A stretch of DNA of 64,000 nt, taken from the NCBI GenBank assembly GCA_037179385.1, contig CM074185.1, positions 48,239,000-48,302,999 on the forward strand, given 5' to 3'. A program made the position numbers and the translations under genes. This document shows positions 53,801 through 63,015 of this stretch, piece by piece. Position 1 is the stretch's first letter. The number at the start of each line of letters is the position of its first letter. The stretch is from Holothuria scabra (lineage: Eukaryota > Echinodermata > Holothuroidea > Aspidochirotida > Holothuriidae). The notes beneath the pieces were generated by a model. That model had not been told where the DNA came from, did no database searches, and saw only the letters and a list, made by a program, of their open reading frames with translations.

Positions 53801-56800
53801 CTGGGTCATTATACTTTTACTGACTGTAAGTGAAAACTTCCTAATCTTAAAGCAGATCTGTACAGTATTTTGTAGTCACATGTCTAATGGTCTGCTGTAA
53901 ATCCAAGATCTATTGTCATATACAGTATCATCATCCCCTGTTCTTTTTGCCTGCAAGTACTGTACTGTATTGTTCTGTACTATATACCCACAAAAGACAA
54001 CATTTCAAAAGCAGACACAGTACAGTTTGTTTCCTTTCAAATATGATTTATGATTTAGTGCATATTCTACAGTACTCAAGAAATGAAGACAGATCCATAG
54101 TCTTTTCATTCACTTCCAATTCATTCACTTGCAATTTTTGTATGCCATGCAGTTCTAACAGTACAGTATTGAACTCATACTGTAGAGCTGTGGTAGTATA
54201 TTATGGAACATTTTACACATCCCATATTTTTCCGTGTTTATACAGTAGGCCTATAATTGTAAGACGGTAAAATAATTTCCCTATACTTTCATAAAAAGTT
54301 ACAGGCACATACTGTACTGTACAGTAAATCTTTCATGTTTTATTCTTGTCAACTGCCCAGTGAAAACATCTTTAAAAAGAGTGAAAAGAACATTCTGACT
54401 TTCCTAAAGGAAAAGGCAAAAATTTGAAAAATTATTTTACTTCAACAAATTTCCATTTTGGGGTAAAAATTTTTTGTTGGGGTAAAATGAAAGATGTAAT
54501 CTAAGCTCTAAAAATTATGTTAAAATCAAATAGAGAAATAGGGCTAAACTATTCAGTATTTAAGTTAACATTTCATTGATTGGGGCTAGTGTGACCCCAT
54601 CTACTGGGCCTGTGTTTGTTTTACCTAATTTTGCTGAACCATATTCAATAAATGCAAATTATTTTACAAAGTGTAATGTGCCATGTGTTTCATCAAATAA
54701 AAGAGTAGTCCTAGTAAAAGTAAGATTATTTTTTACCCATAGAGCACTGGTTTAAATTTATTGAGGAACGAGAAAATGATTCCAATGCTTACTCTAATGA
54801 AAGGAGATAATGTAACCTACATTATGGTATTCTGCTCACATTGCATTTTTATTTTACTGCATGAACTACCGTGCCTTCTGTATAATAAGTCTAATGTTTT
54901 ACAATTGCATCTTGGTTTGAAGGCAAAACAGTATGAAGCCATGCATGTACAGTGTAAACTGTAGTAGGCAAACTGAAGTACTGTACACATGTTACACCCA
55001 TGGTGTACACCAATCAATTGTCTGCATTTGTTCATTTTACTTCATTCTCATGTGCTTGCCTGTATAAGAGGGCACCCTTAGGTTAAATCTGAATAATTTA
55101 AGATATCATGTATGTTTCTTTGACAGAGTTTTGGTATTACCTTAGGCACAGACCAGAATGGTATCAAAGATGACATCAGCTCAAATAGTTCTACAAAATC
55201 TTGGAATAGCCTTGAGGATGATTTTATACCTACCATTGGTAAGATACAATTTAGTGTTCTCCACCAGCTGTTTCGTCAAGGTGCTGCACTAAATTTGCAT
55301 ATTGGTGCACTGGGACAAAAAGTTTGCCACCTGAACAAAACGTTGAGCCATTCAGATAAAAGATTTCAATTTGCAATCTTATAGATGTACAGTAACAATA
55401 ATATTAGGGTTCACATTGAGTAATGATCATCACAAATGTTCCTAGTCATTAAAGTAACCTACTGTATAGATCCAGCATTTATTGATTCCTGATGTGATGT
55501 TGTGTGTGTGTGTGTGGGTTTGTCTTTGTGTAAAACAGAGGACCTAAACAATAGACTTCCAGGTCCTCGGTAGTAAATTCAAAAGATTTCTCAAGTCCTC
55601 GGTTGTCTAACAATAGACAATAGGTTAGGGGTAAGTAAGCAGACACAATGGAGATAACAATGAAGTCCTCAGTTGTGTGTAAAAACACGCGTACGACTGT
55701 GTGTGTGTGTGTGTGCATGTGTGTGTGTTTGTGACACTTGCTTGTAAACACGGTATCTTAAGATAGGAATGTCCGACACTTTTCATATTTGGTATATAGA
55801 TTTATCATGTTGAGAGGAAGAACCCTATTGTTTTTAGTAGAGGTCAAAGGTCATTTGAGGTCACCAGCGGTAAAATTGCAACAACTTCGAAAATAGCTTG
55901 TAAACACGATATCTTCAGATAGGAATGACGGACTTTTTTCATACTTAATATATAGATTCGTCATGTTGAGAAGAAGAACCCTATTGTTTTTGGTAGAGGT
56001 CAAAGGTCATTTGAGGTCACCAGCGATAAAATTGCGAAAACACTGAAAATGGCTTGTAAACACGATATCTTCAGCTAGGATTGCCCGACAATTTTCATAC
56101 TTGGTATATAGATTTGTCATGTTGAGAGGAAGAACCCTATTGTTTTTGGTAGAGGTCAAAGGTTATTTGAGGTCACCAGCGGTAAAGGGCAGGTCCAAGC
56201 TATTTTCACTGTGACGTACGGGACATTTCAGAGATGTAAATGTGTCTAAAAGTTATGAAGAAGTTGGCATTCAAGAAACTTTTAGGCATACACAATAGTT
56301 GCAACTGACACTTTAATTAAAAAGGAATAAAAACTTTTCACACCTCGTTAATTAGGTGAGATCTTAATTAAAAGCCAGTGTGACGTACGGGACCATAGAA
56401 TTTTGTGTTTTTGTGCTGAAATATTAAACCTTAAAATGCTCTGAAAGTAAAGGTGAAGCAATCAAGCTAATATCATCAATGTGTAGCCTAACCTTTTAAG
56501 TAATATACTGCACATTACTCTAAAAGAATTAAAAGCAGTTTTGTTACTGGGGTGACACAACAAAAAATATCTTGTGACGTACAGGACAATTTGTCCCTAT
56601 ACAAAATGTATTGGAAAAGCCTGATTTGGATTAAATTATGATTTATTATGAAAATGCTGTACAGAAAATGCAAATTACTGAAAGAGTTGGAGCCCTGAAC
56701 TTACTCTAATGCAAGACAATTATCATACACATTGAAACGGTCATTCCTTTTATCTTATTACTAAAAATGTGGCCACTTACGAAATTTAAAGTTGGACTGA

Positions 56801-59800
56801 ATACAAGACTAATTTCTCTACTTACAGTACTGTATTACATACACACTTTCTTTACACTATTTGTTGTATTTCAGTAAATATTTGTTGTTGTATATTTGTA
56901 TGTTGTAGAGTTGTATATAACTCTGTAAAGTATAGCCTACAATGTTCTAGGAGTTTGCAAAAATGGTGAATGACACAGTGTGTGGGGTGACAGTGTAGTT
57001 GGGGGCCAGGATCACCGTTTTCCAGTACAAGACGCTGGTTGGATGATTCAATGCAATATTGGAATTTTATGCGAAAACGCCGAAAATGGCTTGTTAACAT
57101 GATATTTTCAGGTAGGAGTGACCAACACTCTTCATATTCGTTATATAGATTTTTCATGTTGAGAGAGAGAAGCCTATTGTTTTTGGTAGAGGTCAAAGGT
57201 CATTTGGGGTCACTAGCAGTAAAATTGCGAAAACTTTGAAAATGGCTTGTAAACATGGTATCTTCAGATAGGAGTGACTGCCACTTCTCATATTTGGTAT
57301 ATAGCTTTGTCATGTTGAGAGGAAGGACCCTATTGTTTTTGGTTGAGAACAAAGGTCATTTGAGGTCACCAGTGGTAAAATTGCGAAAATGCTGAAAATG
57401 GCTTGTAAACTCGATATCTTCAAAAAGGAGTGACCGATACTCTTCATATTTGGTATATAGATTTGTCATGTTGAGAGATAGAAGCCTATTGCTTTTGGTA
57501 GAGGTCAAAGGTCATTTGAGGTCACCAGCGGTAAAATTGAGAAAATGCCGAAAATGGCTTTTAAACATGATTTCTTCAGATAGGAGTGACTGACACTTCT
57601 CATACTTGGTATATAGGTTTGTCATGTTGAGAGAAAGAAGCCTATTGCTTTTGGTAGAGGTCAGAATCATTTGAGGTCACCAGCAGTAAAATTGCCAAAA
57701 CTTAGAAAATGGCTTGTTAACACAATATCTCCAGATAAGAGAAACGGATACATTTCAGAGGTCATTTGAGGTCACCAGCGGTAAAGTTGGGAAAATTTTG
57801 TGCCTAAAATGTAAAGAAAAATCTATCAAGCACTGTCAATTTGAAAGCAGGTAAGGTGTTTGATGGCAAGGAATCACTAAGCCTTTTGGCTTTCTGGTTT
57901 AAGTTAACCTTTTGTCGTCCGGCTCCAATTGGGGCATATTTGGGGGCCTCGGGAGTGGGCGGAAAAGCGGAGGTAGCACTCCCCGCATCAGCTTCTGTAG
58001 GCTACTGACCCTGTGACCTTAAACTATTGTCTCATTGTTGTGGCCAAATTTTCCAGTAGCTACTGGCAGTTTCGAGCTCTGCAGGAAACAGTAAAGATGG
58101 GTGACAGCCGTCAGTAGCCAAATGGCCCGTAAGACCAGTAAATGGTTAGCACAGTCTTTACCACTAACCTTCAATATTTGGAACACCTGGAAAAAAAAAT
58201 GATTTAGTGGAAAACACTATGAATACATCAACACCTTTTTCATTTACTAGCTGTAAACCCTTCAAATTGTTCTACTGTGTGTGGTATGATATCTGCAGTA
58301 CAGCATTGTGGGATACTGTAGATATCTGCCATTCATTTATATACTTCATTGTCAACATATGTTAGTCCATGACAGTCAGATGATTATGCCTTATCCTGAG
58401 ATATAAAGGAATCATGCATTAATCTTTTTTGGGCTACTCCATTTTTCTGCAGGTTGTGCTGTGTTTTTTTTTTGTGGTTATTAACAAAATTTTACTTGGT
58501 TTACATCTTTTAATAAAAAGTGAAATAAACAGTGATGGATCTGTGGATTACCACATGATGATGCACATTGCAGGATTTACTGTACAGTATGTAAGGGATG
58601 CAAGAGAGAGCAGCTGAGCTCTTACTGTATGGATCCAATGATAGTATGTACCCCTGCACAGTTCATCTTCATTTAACCTTTAAATATGTATTTGATACCA
58701 ATGTAGTCAATAGATAGGTAATACCATTGGTTTGTTTTAATTTATGAAACTGATTATGTTGCATATAAATAGTGATTCCGTACGTACAAATTGAAGAGTT
58801 CAGCTAGTGATAATTGATTAGGTAATGAGTAAAATTTGCTGGAACAGCATTTTAATTTAAATTTTAAATACCTCAGAGACTTTGCTGTGGAGCAGTGTTG
58901 GGGGACATTGTTGATTTTACTGTTCTGTAACTACTGTACTAAGAAAGTTACAAACTACTGTACAGCCAGAAACATACATTAGAAGTAAAGTATACATTGA
59001 TAATTGGACACTTAGACACTGAAGAATACCACAATTTTTTTAAATGTTTGCATAACATTTGCAGTATTCAAGTGCAAATTAAGGTGTACTGTAAGTGTGT
59101 ACTATGCACTGGCATATTGTAATAGTGTTTCCTGACCAGTTTCAATATACAGTGTACAGTACAACATTGTGTACAGTTAGATACTAAAATGCGTTTTTTG
59201 TTCTTGTGAATCTTACACCATTTCAAGTCCCTGGAATAGCACTTTATAGATCTAGGCACTTATAATGCTAACTGTGACCATGTGTCATCTGAAGTGAGCT
59301 GCAGTAAGTTGGGAATGATTTTCAAATAGCGTTGTTTGCATAATGCATGGATGGATTTTGCAGGTGTTTTGTTAGTCATCATATCAATTAATTGCTTTGT
59401 GACTAGTGGTGAGATGTTGTGTACTCATAAGAGAAATTAATTGTCTTGACTTGAGTGTATGTTACTTGCAAATGTGAACTTTGAACATTCATTCAAATAA
59501 GAGACCAAGGAGTCTGCCAAGCATTTTTTCTTTACAGTTTTGTAATAATGTTACAAATTTGCACAAGGCTTAAAAAATTGTGTGAACAGAAGTATTTCAA
59601 GTCTAGCATTGTACTGATCACATTACCGCGGCACAGTGGCCTTGCTCTGGATTGCAAGCGGGTTTTTTGAATAAAATACAGATGGTAAATTCATCATTTT
59701 CCCATGAGGACAGCTATGACTTGTCAACTTTTACAAACATTTTATCTTCTTTTTCTCTATGATAGAGCTAGAGGTCAAAGGAGAGCCGTCTTCCCCATCT

Positions 59801-59836
59801 CTCTCACAAAGCTCATCAGAGGCTGTGTCTCAACAG
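41762..59836 (+). CDS. ATF6: ATF6-family ER-stress transcription factor, 5' four exons (partial)
   Basis: Exons 41762-41834, 50910-50965, 55127-55238, 59766-59836 join in phase (73+56+112+71 nt) to 104 residues. Residues 16-25, DNFLSPEDWG, match the ATF6-beta N terminus (DNLLSPEDWG). Residues 82-92, LEVKGEPSSPS, match its LQVKSEPSSPC. The segment between is acidic (DISSNSS, SLEDDFIP), as expected for the transactivation region. ATF6 proteins are ER membrane-anchored bZIP factors whose N-terminal part is released by Golgi proteolysis on unfolded-protein stress. The bZIP, membrane and lumenal domains are absent here and must lie beyond 64000. V84-K85-G86-E87 fits the SUMO consensus. Whether this is the single invertebrate ATF6 or a beta-like paralogue cannot be told. 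Intron 1 (9.1 kb) hosts two LINEs. Confidence 0.87.
41860..42230. repeat. AGGCCTA-rich low-complexity stretch
   Basis: Degenerate cluster of TAGGCCTAAC, AGGCTAGCC and GCCTAGT words just inside ATF6 intron 1. Not a regular telomere repeat and no fixed period. Confidence 0.6.
42231..42541 (+). mobile_element. 3' end fragment of an older LINE copy
   Basis: Aligns with the last ~310 bp of the LINE at 42541-46731: AAAGGTATCTATGGTCAAGC versus AAAGGTACAGTATTTATGGC, then GCATGTTATGCACTACCGCC, GTGGACTTTATCATCAATTC, ACTGAGGGCTTGA, GGATGTTTCACCATAC and a decayed tail GCAAGAAGCAGAAGAGG. Directly abuts the 5' end of the younger LINE. Confidence 0.88.
43188..44066 (+). pseudogene. LINE ORF, part 1: 2A-like peptide, PHD modules, endonuclease start
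   Basis: 292 codons. Residues 34-48 read SLLLVLAGDVELNPG, a 2A-like motif following a hydrophobic run; the next residue is Asp, not the usual Pro. Two zinc modules follow: CVFC...CDGCERWVHIRC...CSNC (about 53-107) and CGLCSEY...CDTCKLWIHSRC...CPKC (about 111-159). The APE endonuclease begins at SLMSININGLRGKKLDLQSL with IVALRETKID and GGGGTMLLIKN. The frame is terminated by a 14-bp tandem duplication (44033-44060). The upstream 98-codon frame at 42889-43185 in the same strand is of unclear status. Confidence 0.88.
44045..45397 (+). pseudogene. LINE ORF, part 2: endonuclease C-half and RT N-terminus
   Basis: Continues in the frame set by the 14-bp duplication. Endonuclease motifs: FHILGDFNFRLIDWE (catalytic Asp/Asn), NNTLDLVISN and SDHDIIF (catalytic His). 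Linker, then early RT motifs: ISKAMGPDNIHPWVL and VPKDWKKANICPIF. A frameshift near 45345-45370 moves the coding frame. Confidence 0.88.
45282..46651 (+). pseudogene. LINE ORF, part 3: reverse transcriptase core and thumb
   Basis: NYRPVSLTCICCKLLEHIIS, motif A FILDFEKAFDTVPHELL, motif B SGVPQGSVLRPVLFLSYIND (Arg where Gly is usual), motif C LFADDCVCY (FADD). The thumb has DSIKYLGVTITKNLSWGKHI and YACSVWDPHQ. A third shift near 46405-46425 passes the tail to the frame ending NNLPESLIAGAI...NSLRA with TGA at 46649-46651. Confidence 0.9.
46979..48416. mobile_element. hAT-like element, TSD CCTGTTTT, with internal duplication
   Basis: Flanks CCTGTTTT at 46971-46978 and 48417-48424, identical. Ends AAGATTTCACGGTATACCGG and, reversed, TAAGGGTTTCACGGTACCGT. 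Inside, two ~330-bp direct units (47075-47398, 47415-47735) share GAAAATCTTTTCTCAAAA, CACTTGATAATT, GCCGTTTAACGTTAC and GCAGAACTAGTACC. No transposase. In ATF6 intron 1. Confidence 0.88.
48425..49080 (+). other. ATF6 intron 1 between hAT-like element and minus-strand LINE
   Basis: 650 bp. It contains an inverted word pair GTTCAAAGTTGGAACAGGTT (48552) and AACCTGTTTGAACTTTGAAC (48757), a possible ~220-bp MITE. No exon. Confidence 0.5.
49081..50825 (-). pseudogene. Broken LINE lacking its 3' end (ATF6 intron 1)
   Basis: Minus strand, 5' to 3': endonuclease 50823-50200 (NPDLVGVTESWLHSDI, SRGGGVLLYFKDS, AVVFEDCNFSDVDWHL where GDFN is expected, LDLELS). Linker 50203-49616 (KANLSYAKEEFSIDWVAHL, EVRINPKSFHAYATSR). 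Early RT 49513-49105 (GFLPSMSCITNFLSF, VDVINLDFQKAF). It stops at motif A. Multiple frameshifts and stops. A different family from the plus-strand LINE at 42541-46731. The RT catalytic core and 3'UTR are missing, which is not ordinary 5' truncation. Confidence 0.85.
50910..50965 (+). CDS. ATF6: ATF6 exon 2
   Basis: 56 nt, acceptor CCTTTTAG|G, donor GAG|GTAAGG. Completes Gly25 and encodes FQDGFLGKDITNDGVTLE. Confidence 0.85.
51193..51571. mobile_element. hAT-like MITE, perfect TSD CTGTCTGT
   Basis: Flanks CTGTCTGT at 51185-51192 and 51572-51579. Ends TAGGGATGTGAATGTTTAGC and, reversed, TAGGGCTGTGAACGTGTAGC. Subterminal GCGATTA/TTAATCGC words. 379 bp, non-coding. Confidence 0.92.
53540..53690 (+). 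repeat. Dispersed repeat, CATGAGCAATGGAGT family (copy 4)
   Basis: GCCCAGCATGAGCAATGGAG, GGAAAACAAGCCAGTAAGCC, CTGTGGCTGGCCCAACTTAA, GGTAAGAAACTAAGC. Same order as at 5940-6160 and 18190-18345. Confidence 0.7.
55127..55238 (+). CDS. ATF6: ATF6 exon 3
   Basis: 112 nt, acceptor CTTTGACAG|A, donor ATTG|GTAAGA. Encodes SFGITLGTDQNGIKDDISSN and SSTKSWNSLEDDFIPTI: acidic, serine-rich. Confidence 0.87.
55497..55735 (-). repeat. (TG)n tracts at the end of the third DR1 array
   Basis: Two TG runs (about 55498-55517 and 55698-55733) flank a unit with repeated GTCCTCGGT/GTCCTCAGT words. The second run joins the array through GTGACACTTGCTTGTAAACA, the mirror image of the junction at 2640. So on the minus strand the array again ends in (CA)n. 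Confidence 0.88.
55736..57790 (-). repeat. Third DR1 array, inverted, split by an 880-bp insert
   Basis: Units of about 156 bp: CTTGTAAACACGATATCTTC, GGTATATAGATTTGTCATGT, AGAACCCTATTGTTTTTGGT, AGAGGTCAAAGGTCATTTGA, GGTCACCAGCGGTAAAATTG. Perfect DR1 (AGGTCAAAGGTCA) in four units near 55845, 56000, 57190 and 57505. Unit phase is broken between about 56186 and 57062 by unrelated sequence. In ATF6 intron 3. The 57039-57239 frame is a repeat artefact. Confidence 0.93.
56186..57062. mobile_element. Insertion in the third array with CGTACGGGAC motifs
   Basis: About 880 bp interrupting a monomer after CACCAGCGGTAAA; the monomer resumes at TGCGAAAACGCCGAAAATGG. It holds GTGACGTACGGGAC twice (about 56211, 56380) and GTGACGTACAGGAC once (about 56575). 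No inverted ends or target duplication found, and no coding motif. Nature unknown. Confidence 0.6.
57865..57903 (-). repeat. Short dispersed repeat shared with 8.66 kb
   Basis: GGCAAGGAATCACTAAGCCT, TTTGGCTTTCTGGTT is the reverse complement of 8655-8700. In both places it lies beside DR1-type monomers. Confidence 0.65.
57904..58149 (+). mobile_element. piggyBac-like MITE (copy 3, decayed)
   Basis: Aligns with 33550-33800: CCTCGGGAGTGGGCGGAAAA, CTGACCCTGTGACCTTAAAC, AACAGTAAAGATGGGTGACA. Left site TTAA, right site TTAG; ends have drifted (CCTTTTGTCGTCCG, CAGTAAATGG). Confidence 0.85.
58150..59765 (+). other. ATF6 intron 3, right part
   Basis: 1.6 kb with frequent TACTGTA/TACAGTA words and no recognised element or exon. 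Confidence 0.55.
59766..59836 (+). CDS. ATF6: ATF6 exon 4
   Basis: 71 nt, acceptor CTATGATAG|A, donor CAG|GTAAAT. Encodes LEVKGEPSSPSLSQSSSEAV then SQQ; ends in phase 0. A decayed copy of its 3' half follows at 59925-59989. Confidence 0.87.
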
Positions 59837-59924
59837 GTAAATCGTGCTTTTTATTTTATGTCTCACAGTAAGCATTCCAAAAAGATCAAAATTGGGCAAC
59901 TAAACTGATCCAATCCCTCCAAAC

Positions 59925-59989
59925 ACTACAGTACACACCCTCACCCTTCCCATGTTACAAAGCTCACGAGAGACTTTGCAACCCCACAG
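59925..59989 (+). pseudogene. Decayed duplicate of the ATF6 exon 4 3' half
   Basis: CCTTCCCATGTTACAAAGCT, CACGAGAGACTTTGCAACCC, CACAG|GTGAAT parallels exon 4 (ATCTCTCTCACAAAGCTCAT, CAGAGGCTGTGTCTCAACAG|GTAAAT). They share ACAAAGCTCA and a donor at the same place, and the T-rich sequence after each donor is similar. It looks like a short tandem duplication or a retired alternative exon. Confidence 0.5.
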
Positions 59990-60539
59990 GTGAATTTTGT
60001 TTTGTATTTATTTTAGCATTTAAATGGATTTACTTGGTACACTATAGGAGTTGACCCCCTAAAGATTCACATGGAACTCAAAAAGAAAGGGGGGGGGGGG
60101 ATTTTTTAATACCAAACCCCAAGTCCAAATTGATGGTGTCCATGGCCAAAGTTACAGGTAGGATCAGGAGGACAAAAACCTTGCTTCAAGGTTCCTAGAA
60201 GGAGGAATCTGAAGGGTTTCAAAGGCTATAATTTATTAATGTAAGTCCAAACATTGCTGTAAAAGTGCCCTCTTATTAAATAAGAAACCAAGAAAATGAC
60301 ATTTTTTTCTCATTTTTATGGAAATTATAGGGGGGGGGGGGTTGTGGTCTTCTTCTGGAAAGTAGGGAACAAATCTCCCCTTTCCTCCTTGTTAGAAACA
60401 CTGCCCCACCATATGACCTCTTAGAAGAGGAAAATATACAATATTTAAATTGGAAGTAAGCAAATAATTCAAGTGAGCAATACAGCATAATTTGCAAATC
60501 CAGATCTACTGTATAACAAGACGTACGTCTAGACCAGTT

Positions 60540-60900
60540 GCGGTGCCGCAACAAAACTTGACGTCATCCATTATTTTGGCATGCAAAATGACCGGGAGAT
60601 GGTGTCAATTGTAGTGATCCCTTTGCTGGATTTTAAGCATGACATTTGGTGTTAAAATATCGCGATAACGTCGTTGTAGTTTTAGATAAAATGTCGTGGT
60701 TGAGTTGGGGTATGCTGTGTCTTAGTTACAACTTAGTTATGTATTAAGTTGCGGCGCCTGCCACGCAGGCAGTTAGCGATATGCTCTGCTCCGACTCCAA
60801 TATTGTCCTGTGAACGGTTTCTTGCGCCGTAGGTTTTACAGTATTTGGTAATTAGATGGAGGATGACGAACTAGCACAAGTCGTTGTGGCCCACAGGCAA
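60540..60900 (+). promoter_or_regulatory. CpG-rich segment with perfect CRE and candidate first exon
   Basis: CpG density is well above the flanks. A perfect palindromic CRE, TGACGTCA, lies at 60559-60566. Downstream, ATG at 60856 opens MEDDELAQVVVAH and reaches CACAG|GCAAGT at 60896, a textbook GC-type donor, with a phase-2 end. This may be an internal ATF6 promoter/alternative first exon or the start of another gene; no family match is claimed. Confidence 0.3.
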
Positions 60901-61194
60901 GTCTCCATATTTCAACCTAGGGAGTGGGAAGGCAGGGGCATGTAGGCACTTAAGAAAAGCGAAATAATTTCTGCCACTGCATACTGTATGTAGATTGTAG
61001 TTTCTTTTTCACTGATTTTTTCTTTCTTTTCTAGCGTGTCCTTGTTATTCTTAAGTAGTTAATTTTTTTCATTCCAAATACAGAGAAGTATAGCCTGTCA
61101 AGTAGCCAGTGAGAGGGGTATAACAGTTCGAGAACAATGATTTTAACATTAAATGTTATCGTACGAACATCGGATAATGTATTTCAGGGGCGTA

Positions 61195-63015
61195 GCCAGG
61201 ATTTTCTTGTGGGGGGGGTGCAAAGTCGACTCATTGTCCCCAATTTGACCGACAGAACTACCTAAGCGGAGCGCCACCATTGGTTGGCGCGGAGCGTACA
61301 AGAAAATTTTTGGTTTTAGAAGCCCCTCAGATGGCAGGCAACAGCACTTCCCGAGTGTTTTATGCTGCATGTTCCCCAGCCTGGAAATATGGATCTTAGT
61401 TCTGAAATTTCTCAAGTAATGCAAAAAAAAAAAAAAAATATGTGAAAAATGTTACTACATGTTTCTAAGCGGAGCTCTACCATCTGGTGTTTGCACGGGT
61501 ACTAAAAATTAGGACCCGGGTACCCGATCGCCATACCCGTCGGGTACCCGGGTTACCCGGTGTTACATACGGCGACTAAAAGATATGAGCATTTTGTAAG
61601 GCATACGCCATAAGACATGCATGGTAACATTAACATCTGTATTGGATAGGTATAGCGATCACAGTTCCCAAGTTCAAAAACATTTGATTTGTTAGAAGGT
61701 TTAATCGTCTCGTTTTGTTTTAGATCAAAATGACAAGTAAAAAAAAACGTAACAGAAAACAGTCAAATAAGAAAATTATACTTCCCAAGGCCTATATCAA
61801 TTTGATATTGAATTTTGGGACGCTTTCCTACTCGAAAAGCCAGCACAGTAAGAGCTCGAAGCTTCTCCTTTTAAACCACTGATTTAAATTTATCAACTAA
61901 TCAGAGCCCTGTATTATGGTATTCTCTTGCACGTCAAAAATTACTGATTGTAAACAAACGACGTCATGTTTGTGAACTTACCTAATACAACTTTGCAATG
62001 TGCGTTGGAATTATCGCTAATGGGGTATGTACGTTCTTTTGTAGCTAGCCTCGTGTCGACATCCAGGCACGGTAACATAACTTTCACACATAAACTTCGT
62101 AGTCTGCTCGAGCGCCATTTTGGGGCAAAATAACGTAATATATACTGGCCTATTTTAAAAAAAAAAAAATTGTGAATGTTTACGGTGTTATTACATTGAT
62201 GTCGTTTTACTTTGCACATAGCGGCAAAGTGTTGATTTGCGTAAAACTGACACCTTTAACCATTAAGAAATATTCGAGGATTATACTCGAGGTGGCATAC
62301 CGTATTGATAATAAGATCGTATATACATGCAAGACTCAGTTTACCAAGCATGCTGAACGTTACCGGCACTGTCTTTGCGAGCTGGGCGGGGGTGATACAG
62401 TATGTCTTGCAGGCTATGTCTGCGTGAAACAGTACGATGTGATTTTGAATCGGCCGTCAGATAGCTTGCTTGAGAGTAAGTTTATAAGCGATATACATGT
62501 GATGTGTGAGAAGTAACCCACTACGTGACGATAGCGCGATCGGGCCGCACGCTGATAAAAATTTCAACTTCAGAAACGAAGTACAGACAACTATCAAACT
62601 TACAAGGGGCTCTCTTCATTCTCAGTCTCGGAGAATGTTTACCAAATTGGCAAAATATTTTAGTCCATTACCGTGGGCAATGGCGTAAATGGGATGATCC
62701 TTTTGCATGCATTTTTTTTTTAAGATTCGGGTAGTAGATTTGGAACGGGATAATACGATGGCGGGCGGGTACCCGGGTACCAGGGTTACCCGTGCAAACA
62801 CTACTACCATCGATTGGCACGGAGTGTACCAGGAAATTTTTGGCTTTGCAAACCCCTCAGATGGCCGGACACGGCACTTCCCGAGTGTTCTAAGCAAGAA
62901 TATGTTCAGCTCAACTTCGAAATTCTCCTGCTTCTTAATTGGAGCACTTGACAAATATTGAGGGGCTGAACATACCTTTGGCCCCCACTTTTTCATTTTT
63001 CATCGCCGCCACTGG
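61195..63015. repeat. Duplicated GGCGCGGAGCG repeat unit, host of a hAT-like insertion
   Basis: Begins CAGGGGCGTAGCCAGGATTT. A ~210-bp unit (GCGGAGCGCCACCATTGGTT, AAGAAAATTTTTGG, GCCCCTCAGATGGCAGGCAA, CACTTCCCGAGTGTT) occurs at 61262-61400. It occurs again at 61465-61484 plus 62804-62960, where it is split by the element 61485-62803. Right margin near CGCCGCCACTG at 63004-63014. The same unit core is in 24839-26430. Confidence 0.75.
61485..62803. mobile_element. hAT-like element, perfect TSD CTACCATC
   Basis: Flanks CTACCATC at 61477-61484 and 62804-62811. Ends TGGTGTTTGCACGGGT and, reversed, TAGTGTTTGCACGGGT. The subterminal region is a string of GGGTACCCGG words on both sides. 1,319 bp. 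The longest internal frame, 62172-62516 (114 codons, plus), has several Cys/His (YTCKTQFTKHAERYRHCLC) but no transposase motif I can name. Confidence 0.92.

Larger units (their letters stand above)
50966..55126 (+). other. ATF6 intron 2
   Basis: 4.2-kb intron. It contains the hAT-like MITE 51193-51571 and the dispersed repeat 53540-53690. TACAGTA/TACTGTA words are unusually common from 52600 onward. Open frames 51886-52239 and 53887-54270 carry no recognisable domain and have no splice context I trust. Confidence 0.7.
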
